A stretch of DNA of 64,000 nucleotides from NCBI RefSeq assembly GCF_000003815.2, contig NC_049986.1, forward strand, positions 19,664,692 through 19,728,691. Direction: 5' to 3'. Each line of letters begins with the position of its first letter. Positions within the stretch are counted from its first letter, which is position 1. A model generated the notes under the pieces. That model was not told where the DNA came from, did no database searches, and was given only the letters and a program-made list of their open reading frames with translations. The position numbers and the translations under genes were made by a program. Shown piece by piece: positions 47,370-57,600 of this stretch. This DNA comes from Branchiostoma floridae. Taxonomy: Eukaryota; Chordata; Leptocardii; Amphioxiformes; Branchiostomatidae.

Positions 47370-47428
47370 TGACCTGAAATTTGATATGGGTACATGACCC
47401 ACACACCTTCATATCAAATTTCAGGTCA
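47370..47428. other. Near-perfect inverted repeat upstream of VARS
   Basis: TGACCTGAAATTTGATATG (47370-47388) is exactly reversed at 47410-47428, leaving a 21-base loop. It follows a lone element end (ctaagggcacaacccgccgt at about 47350). It may be a transposon remnant or a regulatory hairpin; the sequence alone does not decide. Confidence 0.85.
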
Positions 47429-47636
47429 TTTGACGTAACGTTACTTGCGACACTCCCTGTATTTGTCACGAAGGCAAATGGTCACGAAGGTTGAACAAAA
47501 TGCAGATCATGGTATACAAGACAATAAACCCTAACGTTATACATTGTTCTTTCAAGGAGCTTTTGGGTTCTTTCACATCTTATTCTTTGACTTCTATCTC
47601 CGCCACCCAACCTCTGCTTGGAGAATACTGAGATGG

Positions 47637-47816
47637 TGCAATCCCGCGATGACGTCACGCCCGATCCCATGATGCAATCCCCTGCAGTGTGTGAGATCGC
47701 AAGGTCCGGTCTTCCGCATGCAACACTGCGCTCAAGTCGTCTTCAAGACTAGGGCGATTCTTAAGGAACTTCCGAGAGTCTTACAACTCTCGCACCACCT
47801 CACGACATCGGCCAGG
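47637..47816 (+). promoter_or_regulatory. Likely VARS promoter with CRE inside a dispersed repeat
   Basis: A perfect cAMP-response palindrome TGACGTCA lies at 47650-47657, about 160 bp before the VARS start codon, followed by G/C-richer DNA without a TATA box. The stretch ggtgcaatcccgcgatgacg through gcaacactgcgc is recognisably related to the repeat in both arms of the giant palindrome (3215-3335, 5945-6065). The promoter role is inferred from position. Confidence 0.55.
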
Positions 47817-48671
47817 ATGGAGAACGGGCCCGAGGCAACGACGGCGGCGGCGGCAAACGCAGGAGCGGCCGCCGGGGAACCGGCAGTGCAGAAGACCGAA
47901 GCACAGCTGAAAAAGGAGGCGAAACAGAAGGCGAAGATGGAGAAATTTAAAGCAAAACAGGAAAAGATGGCTGCACAAAAAGGCGAGGTGAGAGACAGGC
48001 TTCTAATCTAACGTAGTGTTACCGTGATCGGTGTTGTTGTGGCGATGAATGAATGTATTTTTACAATAGCCCCCCTCCCCCTTTTCTGGCCATGTGTACA
48101 CTATGGAGGGTGTGGAAGGGGAGGGGCGATATCGCCATTAGCCAATAATCAGAACGAATATGTGTTTTTGTTGTTATTCTTTGCTTTTATGCTGTTACTG
48201 TAGATTAAGTACAAAAGCTACGAATGCATTATGATTATTACTTTTGATATGGATTACTGGTAGTTACAAAATAATGTTACTGTATGCATTTGCCCTTAAT
48301 TAAATACTAGTGAAGAAATGTTAGGAAGTTATCGTATTGCTCATACTAATTCTATAGATCACTCTTCAAATTTCTAGAGAAATCAAATGACCCATATCTA
48401 CACTAGTATTGATTTTTGGTTTGACACACCAGCTTTGCAGACATGCAGTGCTAGTGGCAGCTGGTAACATTACATTACTTTCATCAGTCATGATAAGATA
48501 TAAACAAAACCGCCATTATGTTCCTATGCAAATACTGCATCCTCATATATTGAAAATGAAATTTATGTGTCTAAATTTTTCCACAGAAAAAGTCTGAAGA
48601 AAAGAAGGAGAAGAAGAAGGAAAAGGAGGTCGTGACCTACGACATCCCAACACCCCATGGGGAAAAGAAAG
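47817..48671 (+). CDS. VARS1: VARS N-terminal basic extension (exons 1-2)
   Basis: Exon 1 encodes an Ala/Gly-rich start followed by a lysine-rich helix ([20 protein letters not shown]). Exon 2 continues [19 protein letters not shown] and leads into the conserved core. The roughly 200-residue GST-like N-terminal domain of vertebrate VARS1 is not encoded here. The protein instead starts as in enzymes with only a basic, tRNA-binding extension. An unseen upstream exon cannot be excluded, but the ATG context (gccaggATGG) is good. Confidence 0.85.
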
Positions 48672-51600
48672 GTCAGATGTACTTATTTGTCATACTGAGG
48701 TAGATGATGTAATAGCTAGATATGAATACTCACTGGCATGTCAAAGATACATCATGTGTTGCATCACAAACCATAACATTTCACTGGAATGTGTACTGTT
48801 ACTGTAAATGCATTTAAGTTCGAGGGGATTTAATTTCGCGGTAGCGGGAAAAAGGACTTTTCGAGGTGGTTTTAAGTTCGCGGTAGCACCATGCACTGTA
48901 GTCTCTTACTGTTATGGAAAAATGTTCGTGGTGGTTTTAAGTTCTCGTTGAAGCGTCCGCCGCATCACAAACCATAACATTTCACTGGAATGTGTACTGT
49001 TACTGTAAATGCATTTAAGTTCGAGGGGATTTAATTTCGCGGTAGCGGGAAAAAGGACTTTTCGAGGTGGTTTTAAGTTCGCGGTAGCACCATGCACTGT
49101 AGTCTCTTACTGTTATGGAAAAATGTTCGTGGTGGTTTTAAGTTCTCGTTGAAGCGTCCGCCGCGAAAACCCCGAACATTAAACCACCACGAAAGTTTCT
49201 GCATTTACAGTAATATGCATTCATTTTCTGTGTATTTATGATGTACTTATTTATAACCTTAAACCATTTTATGCTACTCTTTTTAATTACTGTATACATT
49301 TTTATTGGACCTTGGAACGCATGTATTCATTCCTGATATGTCATTCCATCAAAACAACACTAGAAGTCTTCTATGATTGAAGTGACTGATTTTCTTTAGG
49401 AAAATGATAATCAGAATACATGTAAAAATCTAATGTTACATGTATTATATTATTGATTGAAAAGTTTACAAATGGAACTGATAAACGCAGTATGTCAGCA
49501 CAGATTGAGTCCTTGTTGTACAAAGCCATATAAAACCAGAGAACTTTCAACAAAAAAGTATACATGGATCAAATTGACTCCTGTTGTTCTAGCTGTGCAC
49601 TTATCCAGTTTTCTGTACTACAGATGTGGCCAGTGAGATGCCCAATGCTTACAGCCCTAGGTACGTAGAGGCAGCATGGTATCCTTGGTGGGAAAAACAA
49701 GGCTTCTTCAAACCAGAGTATGGGGTGAGTAGTGTACTACTAGTATTTCAGGCCTATTAGATATAGTAATGTAGAGTTGAAACCTACTAGTAGATAAGAA
49801 TAGTTAAAGATGATATTCTGTAATTATTGTAAACTTCATTTCAAATTCATACCTAAAGCTCATGGAAAATAACAATGTTTTTTTACTGCTGATTAAGGAT
49901 TTTTTGTAAACTGATACTGCTAGAATGAATGTCTGTAGTCTGTACAGCTGTCACCACATTTTGTTGTATACTAGTATCTAGATTTTGTGATTGTATAGTA
50001 TACATTGTACTGTACCTCACTCAGGAAATGTTTGTGATGGTGGCCTATTTATCTATTGTTTATTTGTTTATCTAATCCCACAGAGGAAAAGTCTAACCGA
50101 GCCCAACCCTATGGGTTTATATGACTTCCTTATAGTTACCTCCATGAAATGTCATGGAATGGAGGTTATATTTTCTGTTATGTGTCTCTGTCTGTGTAGA
50201 TGATTACTCAAGAACAGCTGGATGGATTGGTTTCATACTTGTTGTGTTGGTGGGGTGTAATGAAAGCTCGAATCGATGAGATTTTGGGCGCCGTATCTGT
50301 CGTTATAATCGATGTAATAATATCAGAAATCACCCCTATATGTGAGATATATTGGTACAGGCATCGTGCTGTATGTGTTTGTTAATGGGCTTAGCTCCAA
50401 GCAGATGGTGACAGCTGTTTGGGGGTGTCTCTGTCTGTATACAAGATTACTCAAGAATGGCTGAATGGATTGATTTCATACTTGTTGTGTTGGTGGGGTG
50501 TAATGAAAGCTCGAATCGATGAGATTTTGGGCGCCGTATCTGTCGTTATAATCGATGTAATAATATCAGAAATCACCCCTATATGTGAGATATATTGGTA
50601 CAGGCATCGTGCTGTATGTGTTTGTTAATGGGCTTAGCTCCAAGCAGATGGTGACAGCTGTTTGGGGGTGTCTCTGTCTGTATACAAGATTACTCAAGAA
50701 TGGCTGGATGGATTGGTTTCATACTTGTTGTGTTGGTGAGGTGTAATGAAAGCTCGAATCGATGAGATTTTGGGTGCCGTATCTGTCGTTATAATCGATG
50801 TAATAATATCAAAAATCACCCCTATATCTGCGATATATTGGAACAGGCATCGTGCTTTAAGTGTTTGTTAATGGGCTTTGCTCCAAGCAGATACCCATAA
50901 CAGTAATATCCATTACTCTTAAATACAACCAACCATCAACATACATAACATCCACAAAAAGCAATGAATATTTCATGGAGGTATGAGGTCCCCGAACTCT
51001 AGTTTATTTGTTTGTTTATTTTTGTATATATATATTTTTTAATCCCACAGAGGAAGAGTCTAACGGAGCCCAACCCTAAGGGCCAGTTTGTGATGATGAC
51101 TTGTTTATTTATTTGTTTGTTTTTTTATCTAATCCCACAGAGGAAGAGTCTAACGGAGCCCAACCCCAAGGGCCAGTTTGTGATGGTGATCCCCCCTCCA
51201 AACGTGACAGGTTCGCTCCATCTGGGTCATGCCCTCACCAACGCCATTGAGGATAGCATCACCAGATGGTGAGGGTCTGCATTCTAGTAACTTGTTGTAT
51301 TGAGCTGTTCACTCATACATGTTAGACTTTGCACATGTGTAGTTCTCTTGAAGTGATCATGATCTTGAGTCAGTTTAGCTCAAATGAACTCAACGAACAA
51401 ATGAGCTATTCTTTCACTGATTGTGACCGTGAAGACAGACGCTATGTACAGTATTAGCAGGTTCATCGTACTGGAGAAATTCCCTTATTTAATATTTGCA
51501 GCTCTTTTCGGCATACACACTAAACAGGGAACCACAGCTTAACGTTCCGTTCTAATGTCAGCGACCCTTTCCAGTAGCATGCTTGTAGGTTGTGCAACAA

Positions 51601-54600
51601 CAGCCGGGATTTGAACTCCCCAGCTCTTGCTCCAAAAGCTGGGTCACTAACCCTAGGACTCCACATGCCAGGTCACTTTCTTTCAATTGAGAAAAACATG
51701 ATTGTGCTCATCATGTTTCATTGCTCATTTTACTTCAGAGGATCCTGAGTTTTCATAGCCTGGGTACCATACCATCGAGGCACTCGGCGGTGTAGGGGTG
51801 GCCGCCCGTACAGTTAATTGATACAGGCCGGTGGAGTTCTTACGGGGTTAGATTAATTTAGTCGCGCCCCGACCGCGGGCGGGGTAAATTCAAAAGGCCG
51901 GCTATAGCTCTGTCAGCAAAATCTCAAAGGTCAGCTAATCAGACAGGCTGACAGAAGCAGGTGGGTGCCGGGTAAAGCACCCCAAAGCCGACCGCGGAGA
52001 ATGGTACCCAGGCTAGAGTTTTCATTTCTGAGCTGCAAAACTGAAACCATTGTTCTGATTACACATTTCAGGCACAGAATGAAAGGAAAGACGACCTTCT
52101 GGAACCCCGGCTGTGATAACTCTCCAAGCCACTTAGTTTCAATTACTGAGCACTGTATGGCTCACTTTGATACCAAGGGTGTGTTTTTTCACTAACTAAG
52201 ATTTTTGTAACTTTCAATGACATCTTTCAGGCACAGAATGAAAGGAAAGATGACACTATGGAGCCCTGGCTGTAATACATGTAACTTTCCAAGTGCCGGT
52301 AGCTACGTCTACTTAGTTTCAATTGCTCCTTGATATGGATGGTGTATTTTTTCACGAAGATTTTTATAACTTTCAATAACATGTCTCAGGCACAGAATGA
52401 AAGGAAAGACGACCCTATGGAACCCTGGCTGTGATAACTCTCCAAGTGCCAGCAGCTACCATGTTTCCATTGCTGCAGTATGACTCCCAAAGGGTGTGTT
52501 TTTTTCACTACAAGATTTAATGTCATTTTCATATAACTTTCAATTCATGTTTTAGGCACAGAATGAAAGGAAAGACGACCCTCTGGAACCCCGGCTGTGA
52601 CCACGCTGGCATCGCCACCCAGGTTATCGTGGAGAAGAAACTCCAGCGGGAAGAGGGCCTGTCTCGCCACGACATCGGCAGGGAAAAGTTTGTGGAGAAG
52701 GTCTGGAAGTGGAAAAATGAGTGAGTAATTATTGTTAATGAATTTCTTATAAGCCTCTAAAGCTTGATTTTATAGAAAGCATCCTCACATTGTATGTTCC
52801 CCCCGAGAAAGACAAGGGAAATACTGTTACAGAAGTCTGTTAGAAATATCATGATAATTTTCAGCTAAATTTAAGCAGTATTTAAAATCATATGCATGTA
52901 TTGTTAGACATGCTTATGCTTAAAGTTTTTTGTTTACTTAATGGTCACTATGTAACAAGACCTGAGGGTCATTTCAAGGTGTGACCTGAAGGCCACTCCA
53001 AGGTTACGGGTTACATTGTAACTGTAACAACATCTGTTTGCCCTAGGTCAGAAATATCATGATTGAGACCAGTTCAATTGCTCACTAAGAGTGAGGACTA
53101 ACTGACCCAATAGGCAAAGCAGGGGTTACGAAGGCTGCTCTGCAAATTCCCTACCCATCTTCAGCCGGAATGGTTTGATCCACTCACACCAGGAAGGTCC
53201 CCTACTCTTTTCGATAAGTGCGACAGGTTCTTTAACCCTGTGGCTCTCCCCAAACACGGGACCTCCATTTAACGTCCTATCCAAGGGATGGCCCTAGCCA
53301 AAGCTAGGTGCTCATTTTCACCTGAGGAAAGTTGTGTGAAGTGCCTTTCCCAAGGGCACAAGATCGGTGGTACGGCAGGATTGGAACTCGAGACCTCTCG
53401 GTCCTGAGCCAAACACTTTGCCGCTGTGCCACGCAGTCTCACAAAGTGCTGTGCAACTTTGAATTTCAGTGTAACATTAGTCTAGGTTTTCTTCTAGCTC
53501 ACATCGTAATACTGTTCAAGTACAAGTCTCAAAGTCCTTCTACAGCAACAGCTTCTTTCCTTGGACTGCCAAACCATGGAACCCTCTCTATGACAACTGT
53601 TTCTCTCCTATTTACAATCTTCAAACCTTTAAATCAAAACCAGTGGTCACCGCTATCTCCTAGCAAAATAATTTCCACCATCCATCAGCTTAATTCATTG
53701 CCTAGAAGTGGTTAAATGGTCCGTGTATTGAACAAACCTGTTGAAAAAACTAAAAAGGGTCTTGATATACTGTAAAATCTGTTTGTCTCCAGGAAAGGAG
53801 GGCGGATCTACGAGCAGCAAAGGCTGATGGGTATTTCGGTGGACTGGGACCGTGCAGCCTTCACCATGGATGAGGTGAGGTCAAAGGTCATTTTTCTGTG
53901 ACTTAGGCTATGGCAGTTTAATATCTTAGGTCTCAGATCATGAAAAGGGACTAGTAGACTGAAACAGGGGGCTTGGAGGAAAAATGTCTGCACCCTACGC
54001 CAATGAAGGTTAGACATCCAGGTAATAAGATATGCCAAAAAGTAGTTACTCAAGCAACTAGATATGAAACGTCTCACCGTTTCCAAAATCATATCCCGTT
54101 GCTTGAGTAACTGAACAAAAAGGACATTTTTTACAAGTCCGGAACCGAATCACTTGGGTTATGTTTTTTTTTTACCTGAACCTAAACGTTTTTGAAAGTC
54201 CGGATTCGGTCCAGCGTACCGGTACGCATCCCTAATTCAAGGTGAGCACTTTCCTGTGTTGAATGACAATTATAAACTTCATAATCAGTATGCTCAACTT
54301 CTTCTATTCCTTCTGCAGAAACTGTGCAACTGTGTGAAGGAGGTGTTCATCAGGCTGCATGACGAGGGGATCATCTACCGCAGCAACCGTCTGGTCAACT
54401 GGTCCTGTCAGCTCAAGTCTGCCATCTCTGATATTGAGGTATGTTTTAAAAATTGTTTTCACCAAGCCCCTTTTTATATCTTAAGATAAGTGCAGTAAAC
54501 ATACCCTGCAAAATTACTTCACTGCAGCTGATGTTAGAACGGAAAATTCTCTGGAAAAAGTTATTCATTAAGGATTGGTATCTTGCTTATTACATGTGTA

Positions 54601-57600
54601 TTTCTGTCCTGTCGGTGGCATTGACTGAAACTTTACTTTGGGAAATAAGAAAACCAAAACCACTGTGAGGAAAAAGAGCAAAAACAGCATTTTCAATCCC
54701 CCCCCCCCATTAAAATTTAACACAAATGCAGAACAAATTTGATAGTTTTCTGACCCACACCTTTCCCTGCAGGTTGATAAGAAGGAGATCCCGGGACGTA
54801 CCCTCCTGGCTGTGCCGGGGTATGAGGAGAAGGTCGAGTTTGGTGTGCTGGTGGAGTTTGCTTATCCTGTGGAGGGATCAGGTGAGTGCAGGGGTCAGGG
54901 TGAAGGGGTCAGAGTTGATAGGTCAGGGTTATGAGTAGAAGATTGAGTTTGGTGTGCTGGTGGAGTTTGCCTATCCTATGGAGGGGTCAGGTGAGTGCAG
55001 GGGTCAGGGTGAAGGGGTCAGAGTTGATAGGTCAGGGTTATGAGTAGAAGATTGAGTTTGTTGTGTGGGTAGAGTTTGCTTACCCCGTGGAAGGGTCAGG
55101 TGATTGGAGGGGTCAGGGTGCAGAGTTGATAGGTCAGGGTTATGAGGAGAAGGTTAAGTTTGGTGTGCTGGTGGAGTTTGCCTACCCCGTGGAGGGGTCA
55201 GGTGAGTGCAGGGGTCAGGGTGGAGGGGTCAGAGTTGATAGGTCATGGCTATGAGGAGAAGGTCGAGTTCGGTGTGCTGGTGTACTTTGCTTATCCTGTG
55301 GAGGGGTCAGGTGAGTGGAGGGGTCAGGGTGGAGGGGTCAGGGTGGAGGAGTGCAGATGTGATAGGTCAGGATTAGAGGAGAAGGTCGAGTTCGGTGTGA
55401 TGGTGGAGTTTGCCTACCCTGTGGAGGGGTCAGGTGGAGGGGTCAGGCTAAATGAGGTCAGGGTAAATGAGGTCAGAGAAGAGGGGTCAGAGAGGAGGGG
55501 CCAGAGTAGAGGAGTTAGAGTTGAGGGGTCAGGGTGGAGGGTTTAGGGTTATGAGGTGAAGATTGAGTTTGAGTTTGTTGAGTTTGCCTACGCTATGGAA
55601 GGCTCAGCTGACTGGGTGATGCTCAAATCTTTCTTATCGTCAAAAAACTCAAATTTTATTGCCCTTTTCCCCTATAAATCGGCTTATTCTGTTTCATGTG
55701 TCTCCAGTACACACAGGAACAAGTTTAAATGGAGGGTTTCCATTCTTTATGCTCTTGAAAATTGAAAATTGCTCCGTTACACATATAGAGTGACCAGTGT
55801 TTTTTTTCTTTTACTTGATAACACATTTTGTTTCCCTGTGTTCCACAGATGAGGAGATCGTTGTTGCCACCACCCGTATTGAGACCATGTTGGGAGACAC
55901 GGCAGTCGCTGTGCACCCGGAGGACGACAGATACAAGGTACAACCATCTAACCTGATCTTTTATGAAAATACTAGACAACATGTATCAGATTCTGTTTTT
56001 TTAATGCAAAGATATGATATTGTTGTGAAAAAAAACGATTGGAATTATGCTGGCTATTTCAACCATTTAGTCCATTAAGAGATTCTCAGAGGAGGCCTAG
56101 AAATGTTGATTTGTAGCACAACCAGTACATAATTAGTTCACTACCATAGAATGATAGCATGATGTCTCCCGATCATTTTGAGGTATGTTGTTCTATGGTC
56201 CAGGTGGGACATCATGGTTATAGGGCTCTTTATGCAAATTTATGAAAATGAGACAGTTATGCCCAAAATGAAATAAACCAGCATAACTTCAAATAACTTA
56301 GTGAAAGTCACAATCACCAGGAGAGTTTTCATTTTGTGATCACTGGAAGTGCGTAGCTCGTTTCTGTGGCAACCATTGCTAAGGAAAAGATAATTCCATT
56401 TCCAATTCTGGATTTTTCTTCTCCGCCTACCTTCAGCACCTCCATGGGAAGTACGTCCTCCACCCCCTACTGGAGCGCCGCATGCCCATCGTGTGTGACG
56501 ACTTTGTGGACAGGGAGTTTGGCACCGGTAAGGCAGTGCTGAATATTATCCATCTCAAGTAACTTACTATAAAATACACCTGTTTTGCATAAGACAGATA
56601 AATAATTTCAACCTGTAGCACTTATTGGGACAGGAAGTTTGTGTGTATTTGAAAAAAAATCTACTTTAATTTTTCTTCAATGAGTAACGTTACCATGCAA
56701 TAGATTAGAACAAGATGTCCAGTGCCAGATTTTGGGTTGGTGTGTAGACATTGTGGTCTTCGCTTCTTTTGTTCTTTGGTTAATGATATATATAATAATA
56801 GTACATCTATACATGATACTCGTCAGTCAACATTGTGGGCTAAGCAGTATCGAATCTGATGATGAACCTCGGCCATGGCAAAACTTTAATTCACATCAGC
56901 CCTACAGCACCGACTAAACAGTCCTATAAGAGAATGACAATCTATGCCAAATAGGATACATCTGTAAGCTGACTCAGGTCTGTTGTAAAGTTCTTTTCTC
57001 TGTATCTATTTTTCTTCTGCACTGCACATCACCAGAATTTAGCTGCCTGGCCAGTGTGCATCTCCAGCTAGAATGGCCATTTGCAAATTTATTCCAATGC
57101 TCCTTGGCTAACAACGTATTTTTGTAAATCTCCAAGATTCCTGTACATCATGTTCTGATGATTCCATGTGCCTGTCCCAGGTGCTGTGAAGATCACCCCT
57201 GCCCATGATCACAACGATTACGAGTGCGGCAACAGGAACAACCTGGACTCCATCACCATCATCGGTGATAACGGGCTCATGACAGACCAGTGTGGGGACA
57301 GGTTCAAGGTTAGGGTTCACTTCCTTGTAACCTTCCCAAACATTTATCATTCTTCCATTTTTTGTTTAATTAATGATAGAAATTTTGAGTTATCATTACT
57401 TGTTGACCTCCAAACACGTCCCCCTCACAGCCAAATGGTGTGAATTTGTAACACTTATACTAGTGTGTGTGGTCCAGTAGTTAAACCCTGCCAGTGGAAC
57501 TGGGAGCCGTGAGTTTGATTCTGGCTGTGTCGCTCACCTGACATGCATACTGCTAGTAGAAAGTGTTTCAGTCCTTAGGACAGGATGTTAAGCCTTGGTC

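Noticed and set aside
47691-47816. Upstream in-frame ATG (47691) as VARS start
   Set aside because: The added 42 residues are encoded by promoter-like repeat DNA. ATG at 47817 has a better context and is followed at once by the lysine-rich extension.
50200-50628. Two nearly identical ~62-codon open frames
   Set aside because: They are tandem 242-bp repeat units of a dispersed element in a VARS intron.
55142-55546. 134-codon open frame as a separate gene
   Set aside because: It is a read-through of decoy copies of VARS exon 8 and ggggtcag satellite. No independent start or domain.
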